Below are positions 55,236-64,000 of a stretch of DNA of 64,000 nt, piece by piece (within the stretch, counting starts at the first letter, position 1; each line of letters begins with the position of its first letter). The DNA lies in assembly GCF_011386835.1 (NCBI RefSeq), contig NC_088791.1, forward strand, positions 10,044,998-10,108,997, read 5' to 3'. The notes beneath the pieces were generated by a model. It searched no databases. It had not been told where the DNA came from and saw only the letters and a list, made by a program, of their open reading frames with translations. The translations under genes were made by a program, and so were the position numbers. Source of the stretch: Chrysemys picta bellii (taxonomy: Eukaryota; Chordata; Testudines; Emydidae).

Positions 55236-55350
55236 TGCTGCCCTCTATTGGATGGAATCAGAAGGGCTCAACTGTGTGTCATAGGCTACTGGGGATTCTT
55301 CAGCTCAAGTGACAGGATCCCGGGCCTTTTGGAGAAGGAGGGGCTGAGTT
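55236..55350 (+). repeat. Unnamed interspersed repeat, copy
   Basis: CTGCCCTCTATTGGATGGAA, TCAGAAGGGCTCAACTGTGT and GTCATAGG, then TTCAGCTCAAGTGACAGG. It overlaps the left half of the family at 29111 and the short piece at 36700. Confidence 0.55.
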
Positions 55351-56739
55351 TGTAGTTGCCTGAAGCGTCAGCATACTGACAGCAGCAAAGTTCCTAAGTG
55401 CTAACCGAGCTGCATAATAATAAAGTTAAACTCCCATGACACTGTCAGTGGAACACTCCTTTGGGATGTTCCATTGCACAAGGGGACAGCTCTGTTCGAA
55501 CCAACAGGCTCTGCCAGTGGATCTTGCCGTTACCAGTGGGGATTGAACTTGGCACCTCTTAGCATGACTCCTTATTGCGTGAGCTAAGGATCAAATGGCT
55601 TCGCTTGGAGGCAGCCGTGAACTTATAAAACCTCTTACCTGAATCTGCCACTAGAGGGGGACAAAGACACACTCGTCTGGTGTGTTACACCAAGAATGGG
55701 CAATCCTTAGAGGGGTCAGACATTTGGACCAAACTCACCTCCTCATTCAGCAGGCCAGCTCCTGCTTCTGCTCCTGAGAACCTCTTTCGACATGGTCAGG
55801 GGAATGGAGACCATGTTATTAGCTCAATGCCTCCCGTAGTGTTTGCTGCCACCTGTTTGTATTTCAGAATGGATTCGTTCCCCCTCGGAGTCTGTATTGC
55901 TTTTCTTCCTAGAAGAGCAGTTTTGTCTGGCATAGTGACACATGGAAAAGAGCTCCTTTAAAACTAAGGCACATAGGTGCTGTCCTGGTGCTGAAATGTC
56001 ATGTTTCATACCGAAGTAGCATAGTGCTAGATAGACGCAGAGGGCTGGAGAGGCACCTAGCAGTCCAGTCCGAGGAAGGGGCCGAGTGTAGCTGGCATTG
56101 CTCCTGATTCCTCTCCTCGCTCTGGCAGGGAAGTCATATGCTCTGGCCTCTTTCCTGGAACAGACTGATTCCCGCACAGTGCCAGATCGGCTACATTGGC
56201 TAGCACTGGGGGGGTGGAGCCAAGAGTCTGGATCTAGATCTAGAGCCCATGATGTTTGAAAGGTCTCTACATTTGGCAAAATGTGGGCCGGACCCTGCCC
56301 ACTTTGAGATTGCTGGTAACTTTTCAGGGTGGCCTCACAGGCTTGATCCTTGGGTTCTCCCTGTTATACCTCGATAGACAAAGGGCAAAACGTGACCTTT
56401 CAGCCAAAAGTTACTTTTATTTTCTAGTAAGGGGATAAAACCCAAGAAAGAACAAAAGTAAAGCCTCCAGGGAGAACATGCAGTGTATGTGATTCCTCTG
56501 CAACATGTGTCCAGAATCTGAGTGCAAACTGGCTGCTGTCTCTGCACACCAGGAGGAGCAAAGAAATGCAAAGGTGGAGTAGACAGGAAACCACAGGAAA
56601 CGCACTTTCAGGGCTATGTACATCTCGTTCCCATTGTAAAAAAACCAGTGGCACAGTCCACTTCTCAGGGTAGGGCTTGGAGACCACTGGGCCTCCACCT
56701 CACAGCTTAGGTATGTACCAATAGCCTGCTAATGACACC
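55351..56739. other. Unique non-coding stretch
   Basis: A 151-codon minus frame (55824-56279) has no domain. No repeat recognised. Confidence 0.35.
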
Positions 56740-56990
56740 CTGGCATGGCTTATTGCTGAACACTGATTGCTTCGCAGGCCATTACCTTGAAAAATGAGCC
56801 CTGCCGAGCTTGCCTTGTGTTGTTACAAACTAATGATTTGCATTGATTAGCACGTGGCTCATGAGTGTCTAATTTATCAATCAGTTGGCGCCATGGGAGT
56901 GTGTGTACACCACGCTTTCAAAAATGATGTCATCTGTCAACTGGCTGGTGAATGTTAATGTTACGCACACCTGACACGAAGTCTCACGCT
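56740..56990. promoter_or_regulatory. Candidate conserved non-coding element
   Basis: GCCATTACCTTGAAAAATGA, ACAAACTAATGATTTGCATT, GATTAGCACGTGGCTCATGA, TCTAATTTATCAATCAG and AAAATGATGTCATCTG lie together without any repeat. ATTTGCAT is an octamer (POU) site and CACGTG an E-box. A compact group of such motifs is enhancer-like. Confidence 0.32.
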
Positions 56991-57037
56991 GATAGGGAGA
57001 CAGGAAGAAAGGTGTCCTGCTCATCTCTATCCAGCAG

Positions 57038-57120
57038 GCAGCATGGTCCAGTGGTTAGAATAGTGGCCTGGGAGGCATGAGATCTGGGTTCTCTTCCTAG
57101 TGCTAATAGCTCCCTGGTGT
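57038..57120 (+). mobile_element. MIR SINE head
   Basis: GGCAGCATGGTCCAGTGGTT, AGAATAGTGGCCTGGGAGGC and GATCTGGGTTCTCTTCC follow the MIR tRNA-like 5' part. The core and tail are replaced by the L2-type fragment after 57126. Confidence 0.7.
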
Positions 57121-57125
57121 CATTA

Positions 57126-57230
57126 CTATCTGTGTTGCGGTAGAAGCCCCAGGACGCCCTGGTGCTAGGGGCTGTACAAACACAGAACAGAAGGACGGTT
57201 CTTGCCCCAAGCACTTTGTCTAATTTAGAT
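57126..57230 (-). mobile_element. L2/MIR-type LINE 3' end
   Basis: Plus-strand reading TGGTGCTAGGGGCTGTACAA, ACACAGAACAGAAGGACGGT and TTGCCCCAAGCACTTTGT is the reverse of the tail pattern at 11377. Confidence 0.6.
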
Positions 57231-57318
57231 CTACTCTTTGTGGCAGGGAGTGTTTTTCTATATCTATATGTCTGTCTGTCTAGTGATGCAAAGGTCTGTC
57301 TCTCTGCAGAGAGCCTCT

Positions 57319-58278
57319 CTAATGGATGTTACGCACTAGACCCTTCCTCATGCAACACCGCCCCATGAAACGCAAGCATGAGGCTGCCATGTGGAGCCCT
57401 GCCGGACACAGGAAATACAAATGGATGGTTTGTATTTCCTGGTTCCATCTGGTTCTCCTAAGTGGGGAGGAACTGTCAGCAAGGCACAGCTCAGACCCAG
57501 CCTTCAGGCAGGTCTTGCTTTGACCTAATTTTTCAGCCCCACTGGCTGATTTACCCAAGAGGTCAGTGGGTGTCTGCGTGCAAGGATTAGACTCCCCAAT
57601 CCTGCCAGTTGTGGAGTACTTTGTGCATGCCATTAGAGCCAGCTGATTGCATGCGGTGGGATTAAAGCGGGATGCATGTTGGTTATACGGATTAGCAGGG
57701 GGTGTTTTAGGGAATCCTTTTCCTTGAAAACCGATGTTTTGCGGCACAGAAAATGCTCCGGGAGGAGTTGACCATCCCCGGCGCTGGTAACGCTGCTGTG
57801 AATTATTTGTTAAAATTATTTGATCACATTGACTGTAAAGTTTAGTCCTTGCAGGCGAAATGCATAAGCCCGGAGCCTCGCCTCCACAGCTAGTGACTGT
57901 ACAGCAGGCAACATCAGGATGCCTCTGGGCGGGTGGGTCTGTCTCTCTCAAGGAGATGTGGTGGAGTTGGTCTTTGGGTGTGCGGGCACTGTGGAGCCTG
58001 CAGGATGCGTGTATGTGTTTGTGGATGCATGTGCAGGTTGTATGTGGTTGTGCAAGCCTTTTCAGAGGTGTGGGCATTTGTGAGTGGGGGGGGGGGGAGT
58101 TTTGGGGTCCGTTCCAGTTGGGGTGAAGGGTCAGGGTCAATCCCGGTCTCAGGTGAGGGCTTAGGCTGCCAGCAAGTTTGAAGTGAAGGTTTGGGGTCAG
58201 TTTGGCCCTGGTTTTGGGTTGGTTTTGTCTCTGCCTGGACTGGTTTACCTCACCCCAGGTGTGAGTGGCAGCTGTCAC
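57319..58278 (-). other. Unexplained 319-codon open frame
   Basis: This is the longest open frame outside tandem repeats and transposons. The predicted protein is rich in Pro, Thr, Ser, Gln and His, with scattered Cys, and shows no domain, signal peptide or membrane segment I recognise. Its 5' third lies opposite a TG-rich tract (57930-58110), whose complement is stop-poor. Its middle overlaps the candidate regulatory stretch at 57630-57860. I think it is a chance frame, but its length is an outlier for this window. Confidence 0.15.
57630..57860. promoter_or_regulatory. Candidate conserved non-coding element
   Basis: GCCATTAGAGCCAGCTGATT, GGGATTAAAGCGGGATGC, ACGGATTAGCAGG, GTGAATTATTTGTTAAAATT and TTTGATCACATTGAC occur with retained CpGs. 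GGATTA is a Bicoid-class (Otx/Pitx) core. Inferred only. Confidence 0.32.
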
Positions 58279-58458
58279 TGAAACAGAAGTGTCTGGAGTG
58301 GCTTTAAAACCCCTGGGTGTGGAAACTTCCCATGCAAAACTCTGACAAGACCAAGTCCAGTGGTGGATTGTCAGGTGAACCCTGAGCTCTCACCCATGGC
58401 TTTATGGGCATCACTCAGATCAACAGTCTCAAAACCTTATCCGGACAGAACTAGAAAA

Positions 58459-58710
58459 GGCAGGTTGGCTTCATGGTTCAGAGATAAAGTTGCAAACCAG
58501 GAGATCTGGGTGCCATTCTTGACTTTTTCACTGATTTTTGGCAAGGCACTGAACTGCTCCGTGCCTCAGTTTCCCCATCTGGGAAAAGAGGCTAACAACG
58601 CTCACCTGACTTGGAGAGGGAGACTTGTCCCCTCACTCAGTAGCACTTGGAGAGGACTTTCAGACCTGTGGGTAAAAAGGCCTATCAAAGTGCAAAGTTT
58701 TATTCTAAAT
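58459..58710 (+). mobile_element. MIR SINE, near full length
   Basis: GGCTTCATGGTTCAGAG (head), GGAGATCTGGGTGCCATTCT (B box region), GGCAAGGCACTGAACTGCTC, CAGTTTCCCCATCTGGGAAA (core) and CACTTGGAGAGGACTTTCAG (tail). Confidence 0.75.
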
Positions 58711-59185
58711 TGATCAGCTGTTAATGGACATGAGACAAATTAGAGCAGCTCGTTTGGCCAGTGAGCGTGCGCCGAGACAGAGGGAAAATGGGGAAAAGAT
58801 GGTGTCGCCAGCCCGCTCCCCCCTTTGCCAAGATCGATAGAGCTACATCATGTAACCAAAATCAATGGAACAGCAGAAATAGATCATCATAATAACATCC
58901 CGCCATTAGATCATACGCCGTCTGCTGTCTCTCTGCCCCCTCCCCACACCAGGAACAGTAGCCAGCGGTGCCGGAGTCTGCTGGGAGACATTAGGTTCAT
59001 AAAACAGGGAGGAACTGATATTGGAAAAGCAATAAGGTATTAGAGAGGCCCCGGTGCAGCCGTAACGCTGCAGCCGGGCGCCACTCAGTGCGATCGGAAT
59101 TAATGTGCTGAGCTCCAAGGCTATGTGGACCTTTTGGAAACAGAGCTTTCAAAGCCTTAATCTGATCGCGGGAAAGGAGGACGTT
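58711..59185. promoter_or_regulatory. Candidate conserved non-coding element (strongest)
   Basis: Repeat-free for nearly 480 bp, starting right after a MIR. It includes CATGAGACAAATTAGAGCAG, CAAGATCGATAGAGCTACAT, ATCATCATAATAACATCCCG, CCGCCATTAGATCATACGCC, GAAAAGCAATAAGGTATTAG and GATCGGAATTAATGTGCTGA. CpGs persist (CAGCCGGGCGCC, CTGATCGCGGG). Persistence of CpG together with ATTA cores in unmethylation-prone DNA is what deeply conserved enhancers look like. Confidence 0.35.
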
Positions 59186-59399
59186 TTCAATCAGAAATAG
59201 GGGACGAGGGGGAGTATGGCCTAGAGCTTAGCGCAAGAGCTGGTTGTCAGCTGTACTGGGCTCTGGCCAAGGCTTGAGAAAGAGCCGCGGGTGGCTCCGT
59301 TTATGGTAGGCCCAACTCGAGACACCCGAAAGCGGCCCGATTTTCAGAGGGCAGGCGGCCCGGTCCTGTCGGACAATCAGGCTCCTTTACGGTGTCTCA

Positions 59400-59720
59400 C
59401 CCTGGGCGCCCCAAAATGCGAGGCCGCCCAGATCACTAAATCTTGGCCTCTATCCACTAATTCTGAGTAGCTTTGGATGAGTCGTCTGACCTCTCTCTGC
59501 CTCATTTGCCGCCGTTGGCAATAGAGTGACCAAATGTCCTGATTTTATAGGGACAGTCCCGATTTTTGGGTCTTTTTCTTATATAGGTTCCTATTACCCC
59601 CGACCCCCTGTCCCGATTTTTCATATTTGCTGTCTGGTCACCCTAGTTGGCAACCTTGCAGGGGCGCTGTGAAACGTAACCCAGTTGTGCCTACAAAGAG
59701 CGCTGAGAAGGGTGAAGGGT
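59400..59720 (+). mobile_element. MIR-like SINE interrupted by a MITE
   Basis: GGATGAGTCGTCTGACCTCT and CTCTGCCTCATTTGCC (59477-59511) read as a MIR core. After the MITE, GCAACCTTGCAGGGGCGCTG, TGAAACGTAACCCAG and AAAGAGCGCTGAGAAGG read as its continuation. Confidence 0.5.
59522..59645. mobile_element. 124-bp non-autonomous hAT MITE, perfect TSD
   Basis: The left end is TAGAGTGACCAAATGTCC and the right end, inward, is TAGGGTGACCAGACAGC. The 8-bp duplication GTTGGCAA is exact at 59514-59521 and 59646-59653. The interior GATTTTATAGGGACAGTCCC and CTGTCCCGATTTTTCATA is semi-palindromic. I recognise it as a high-copy turtle repeat. Confidence 0.95.
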
Positions 59721-59849
59721 GCAGTGAAGGGCAGGGGGCTACTGTGAATAATTGGCAATAACAAGGTGGGCTGCCAGTCAGATAAGGGTTGCTCTTTCCC
59801 ATGGCCCTTTTCATTTTCTTTTTCTTTTCAAATGTGGCTGTTGCCGTTG

Positions 59850-60200
59850 GGTTTCTGTTTTCCCCTGTGCAGCCAGGTGGAGGCTGCTTGTGCTGATCCC
59901 GGTGACCTGCGGGCCGCCGGCTTTGAAATACAGCCCCATAATCCTCATTCCGGTCACTTAGGCATCCCCCCTGGGAAATTGGGCAATTTCATGGCCAAAA
60001 TCAAGCATTAGTGCTACCTGAGTGGAAGCTGCTGGAGTGCTGGCCTGGAAACGTCTGGCCGGCGGATGAATTTCCTTTAACTTCATCAGCGAAAGGCCTG
60101 CTGACGCCGCCCGGAGAGTGTTGGGCGACGTGCTGTTTGGGGGCAACTTTGCTGATCCAGCCACGACTCTGCATTCCTCTGCCCCCGATTGTTTTTTAAA
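59850..60200. promoter_or_regulatory. Candidate conserved non-coding element
   Basis: CCCATAATCCTCATTCCGG, GGGCAATTTCATGGCCAAAA, CAAGCATTAGTGCTACC and GGATGAATTTCCTTTAACTT occur with several CpGs and no repeat. Inferred. Confidence 0.27.
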
Positions 60201-60680
60201 AATGACTCTCCTTCAGCCAGGATCTTAGTCGGCTGCCTATTCAGTCAGTGGAGTAACAACACCATAGCACTCCCACCAAATGCCCTGTAGTAAAGTGCTC
60301 ATCAAGGGGTTAACTGGGTTACTCAGCGTATTATGGGTTGGAGCCATGCTCCACTCCCCGCTTACTTCTTGTTCAGTGAGTGTTTCTCCCCACGCTGTTT
60401 GCATTATAGTGGAATAAAGCAGCACGTTTCCAGCCTGCAGCACTGTAAGTAAACTCCCCTGGGCTTCAGTGGAGCAGAGTGGAGTTCAAAGCGTGTTACA
60501 AACACGATTTAAAGAATGAATGGATCAAGTTATGCAGGGAAACCGGCTGTGATGTCCCAAGCAAAGGGAGATGGCTTTCGGGGAAGAAAACGCAGGCAGA
60601 ATCGATGGACCAAGTGACAAGGATGCTATTTTTCGACAAACTTCTCCTCTTCTCCCTTCCCCGCCCTCCTGAAAAAATAG
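60201..60680. other. Unique non-coding stretch
   Basis: A 92-codon frame (60479-60757) continues into the MIR downstream and is not supported as coding. Confidence 0.4.
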
Positions 60681-60681
60681 T

Positions 60682-60890
60682 GTGTCCTAATGCACAGAGC
60701 CCTAGACTGGGATTCTGTCGACCTGGGTTCTGTTCTCAGCACTGGCCTGCTGTGTGACTTTGAGCAAGTCAGTTCATCTCTTTGGGATGCAGTTTCCCCA
60801 TCTGTACAATGGGGATAACGATACTGCCCTTCATTGTAAAGCACTTTGAGATCTATGGCTGGAAAGTGCTAGGTGAGAGCCTGGTGGTGT
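60682..60890 (+). mobile_element. MIR SINE, well preserved
   Basis: CACAGAGCCCTAGACTGGGA, GACCTGGGTTCTGTTCTCAG, GCTGTGTGACTTTGAGCAAG, CAGTTTCCCCATCTGTACAA and TGTAAAGCACTTTGAGATCT give head, core and tail in order. It is the clearest MIR in the window. Confidence 0.88.
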
Positions 60891-61289
60891 TATATCAGAT
60901 CCAATAGCAGAACGCTGTTTATCACAGTGCAACACGCGGGTGTTTGTGCTTTACTAGGGTGCTTAAAAATGTGTGCTTTTTACCCCTAGCGTGAGTTGTG
61001 TTTCATCAGCGTTCTCTTCCTATCTCCTCCCTCCTAGTTCCTACCGCTCCTTTGGGGTTACGCCCATTTCTTCCTTGTCGACACACATCACATACCCTGC
61101 TACCTCAGCCACGTAATCGCAAACTCCTACATCAGCCCCTGTTGGACCAGCTCAGCTAAAGCTACGGAGTGCCAGCGTAACGAAGGAAGCTCCTTCCTTC
61201 TTTCAGCCTCCTGATCTCATGGGTGTTTCACAAGAACTCCTTCAGGGCTGGCCGTGGCCGAGGCTGCGAGCGGTGGAGAGGAGGGAGCC

Positions 61290-61600
61290 TGCATCTTTAA
61301 AGATTCATAGCATTGTTTGCTCATTAAAGCGATCGTTTTGAGGCCCATGCTAGCCAGAGCGCTTGAGTGCAAGCATCTGTTTGCTACTGGGAGAGGATAT
61401 TTATTATCTGCTACTTCAATGGCTGCAAATAGATAGCCAGACCCAGATAATGTTCAAACAAACCAACAGCCAGCTGCCAGGCCGGGTCCCCCAATAGCTG
61501 ACCTTTGTGAAGCGTCATGCTGACGTTTTAATAGCAACCCGCCTCGCGGAATAAAACCCGAGGACTATAGTCTTCCAAGGAGCGGAATTAATGTCATTCT
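61290..61600. promoter_or_regulatory. Candidate conserved non-coding element
   Basis: GCTCATTAAAGCGATCGTTT, GAGGATATTTATTATCTGCT, ACTTCAATGGCTGCAAATAG, CAGATAATGTTCAAACAAAC and GACGTTTTAATAGCAACCCG in repeat-free DNA. GCGATCG and CCTCGCGG retain CpG. Confidence 0.3.
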
Positions 61601-61619
61601 GGCAGGGCCCTTTCCAACT

Positions 61620-62760
61620 GCCAGATTGGCTTAGTGTGGGGTGGGTGGAATGGCCTGGTGTAACATGTTGGGTGGATGGCTGTGTGTGTGTACATCAGGT
61701 GTGGCATGCACTGGATGTAGGGATGTGGTACTGGAGGTAGATGAGTTTGTGTACATGTTGAGCAGGTGAGCGGGTGCCTATACGGCCATTGGAGTTGGAT
61801 GCATTTGTAATGGGGCGGTGTGTGTTGTGACAGACCCAGACCAGTGGGGTACAGGAGTCTGGTAGAGGGCAAATATACTGGTCACTGGATGAGTAGTTTT
61901 CTGTTCCCTGAGTGACCAGAGCAGGGGCTGCACTAGAGTAACCAGGAACCTGCTAGAACCAGTAAGGCAGGCATGCTAATTAGGACACCTGGAGCCAATT
62001 AGGAAGAAGCTACTAGAATCAATTAAGGCAGGCTAATCAGGGCACCTGGGTTTTAAAAGGAGCTCACTTCAGTTTGTGGTGTGAGTGTGAGGAGCTGGGA
62101 GCAAGAGGCGCAAGGAGCTGAGAGTGAGAGGGTGAGGGTGTGCTGCTGCTGGAGGACTGAGGAGCACAAGCGTTATCAGACACCAGGAGGAAGGTCCTGT
62201 GGTGAGAATAAGGAAGGTGCTTGGAGGAGGCCATGGGGAAGTAGCCCAGGGAGTTGTAGCTGTCATGCAGCTGTTACAGGAGGCACTATAGACAGCTGCA
62301 GTCCACAGGGCCCTGGGCTGGAACCTGGAGTAGAGGGCGGGCCCCGGTTCCCCCCAAACCTCCCAATTGACCTGGACTGTGGGTTCTCCCAGAGGGGAAG
62401 GTCTCTAGGCTGTTCCCCAACCCACATGGTGAATCTCTGAGGCAAGAAAATCCCCCAATAAGCGCAGGACCCACCAAGATAGAGGAGGAACTTTGTCACA
62501 GTGTGTACCAGGTGTGTTGGTAAACCATGTGTAGAGGTGAGTGTGTACTGCGTGTGCACACTGATCATAGGTGAGGGTGCACTGACGCTGATTGCAGGTG
62601 TGGGTGTGTGTGTGGGTACGCACTGATTGCAGGTTTGTGTGTGTTGGTAGAGGGAGTGTGGGTATCCACTGGGTAGAGCAATGCACATATTAGGTATGGG
62701 GGTATTTGCTGAGTGTAGGGGTGAGCATGACTGGGTAGGTATGAGGTTTGGGGGTGTTGG
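61620..62760 (+). repeat. TG-rich tract interrupted by an LTR
   Basis: 61660-61825 and 62501-62760 are TGTGTG/GGTGTG-rich and read as one tract with the 675-bp LTR inserted. Confidence 0.6.
61826..62500 (+). mobile_element. Probable solo LTR (Gypsy or ERV type)
   Basis: It starts TGTGACAGACCCAGACC and ends GGAACTTTGTCACA, the TG..CA form of LTRs. GTGTGT flanks it at 61820-61825 and 62501-62506, although the site is TG-repetitive so a duplication is not proven. TTTTAAAAGG at 62051-62060 is TATA-like, and ACCAATTAAG/AATCAATTAAGG words repeat upstream. No protein frame or primer-binding site follows, so it is a solo LTR left by recombination. I recall the sequence as a common turtle LTR but cannot assign the family. 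Confidence 0.65.
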
Positions 62761-64000
62761 GTGGCGTGTGTGGGTCTATATGCAGGGGAGTTCCATTTGG
62801 GTTCAGCGTTCATTAGAACTCTCTGGAGATGGTGCCTGTCGGTGTATTGGCACATCCCCAGCACTTGTATTACATCGGGATGGCAATTGGGTTGTACAGC
62901 CTTCACCCGCAGGGCTCCCTCCACACCACCTGTTATACAATGGCCAACTCGCAGTTCGGTCTCTCTTTAATCCTCGTCAGCTGCTGGTTCCCCCAGCAGC
63001 CGCTCTGCCAGGTCAAAGCCATGGGGAATCCTCTTTTCTCTTTACGCCTAAGCATAGGGGTGAGCAGAGGCCTCTTGGATCAGTCAGTTTATGGGGAGGG
63101 GGTTGAAATGGATCAATGCTCCATGTCTCCCTCATCCGCACACTCACTGCAGCTCTGGGGGTGCAGGGAGGTTGATCTGTAACACAAATCTTGGGCATTG
63201 GATCCAGTTGCCTGCACAGATCTGAAGGGGGCCTAGCAGGCCATTGTTAGTTCACAGCGAGCTCACAGAGTGATGGTACTGGCACCGGGAGGCCTGTGGC
63301 TGAGTTGGACGCAGGCCAGTCTCCTTCAAGCACTCTTGGTATCACTCCGGCACAGTGGCTTCGGCCCTTACATCTGATGCTTCCCTGGGCAGGAGGCCAA
63401 AGCCGTCAGCCCACTGTCAGGCTCAGGTAGCTAATCCCAAATGGGGTTTCACTCCCAGAACAGCAGAGGGAGGTTGCCGTAGGCCCCGTGCTGAGCAGAA
63501 ATCTCATTGCGAGGATTGTTTTCCATTTTGATGAGCTCCTTCTTTATTTTCCCTTTAAATATTCCCTTTGCCGGAAACCTCACCATGCTGGCGTTGGGTT
63601 GGGGCCTGGAAATCAGGAAATGACACTGCCTCTAAACAGAGGGTGAAACCAGCCAGATGAGTGTTATGCTCAGAACTGAGAGGGAAGGGCAAATGCAATG
63701 GTTGCTGTAGTGTGTTGTTGTGTAACATCCCTTTAAGCAGTTTGGGAGCCTGCTAGCGGGCCGCCCTTTCCTCTATTGCAGAAGCCCTCAGAGGCCTGCC
63801 AGAGCAGCAGTGGACGTCCGTAGCTAGATCTTGCATATTTGTACATAGTTCATAAACGTGGTTATTTGGAATCTAGCTGCGCCATCCTGGTTACCCTCTA
63901 TTCTTAATACTGGGGAGAGAACAAGGACACAACAGCTGCCATGTTGGCCAACGCAGAATGGATTAGACCAGGGCACTCTGGAACTTAAAGCCTGAGTCTC
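62761..64000. other. Unique non-coding stretch to window end
   Basis: Frames of 117-141 codons at 62681-63182 overlap each other in different phases with no domain. CTTTATTTTCCCTTTAAATA at 63542-63561 is the only A/T-rich patch. No repeat recognised. Confidence 0.4.

Noticed and set aside
62069..62440. A 119-codon frame
   Set aside because: It is inside the probable LTR and not followed by a retroviral or Gypsy protein.

Overview
This is vertebrate nuclear DNA, most likely from a turtle (cryptodire; my estimate about 0.8). The repeat content is the evidence. It has a long CR1 LINE ending in ATTCTATG octamers, several tRNA-headed SINEs with CR1-like tails, many non-autonomous hAT elements with 8-bp target duplications, a Penelope-like (GIY-YIG) remnant, and MIR and L2 relics. 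I could not support a single host protein-coding exon, tRNA or rRNA gene. The window is best read as intergenic or intronic sequence. None of the open frames outside transposons shows a recognisable domain, and the longest ones lie in tandem repeats or TG/CA-rich sequence.

Layout. 1-4.6 kb: mostly unique DNA with an L2-type 3' end, a 33-bp inverted repeat and a Penelope remnant. 4.64-7.93 kb: a 5'-truncated CR1 with ORF1 C-terminus, endonuclease, reverse transcriptase and 3' end, broken by frameshifts. 7.9-16.4 kb: unique DNA with a short TTA-flanked MITE, hAT elements, (CT)n and (AT)n microsatellites and two SINEs. 17.4-19.3 kb: an exact 103-bp duplication and two GC-rich hAT elements 121 bp apart. 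22.2-23.7 kb: a minisatellite with a 315-bp higher-order unit. 25.98-26.74 kb: a 754-bp hAT with perfect 8-bp TSDs. 29-33 kb: CR1 3' ends. 34.9-35.5 kb: twelve exact 50-bp tandem units growing out of a SINE. 37.4-38.8 kb: a hAT, a GC-rich repeat and a CpG-island-like stretch. 41.5-42.4 kb: an L2 reverse-transcriptase relic. 45-49 kb: two SINEs with different tails, a palindromic MITE, and two hATs inserted back to back. 52-54.8 kb: a 33-bp tandem repeat, a (TG)n tract and a CR1 3' half. 56.7-61.6 kb: MIRs, a 124-bp MITE inserted in a MIR, and several unique ATTA/TAAT-rich stretches that look like conserved non-coding elements. 61.8-62.5 kb: a probable solo LTR in a TG-rich tract.

No genes here work together as a system. 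The informative content is transposon archaeology (nested insertions, shared termini, tail switching), satellite formation, and candidate regulatory DNA. No undescribed molecular system is visible. Claims about conservation or regulation are inference and need alignment to other amniote genomes.
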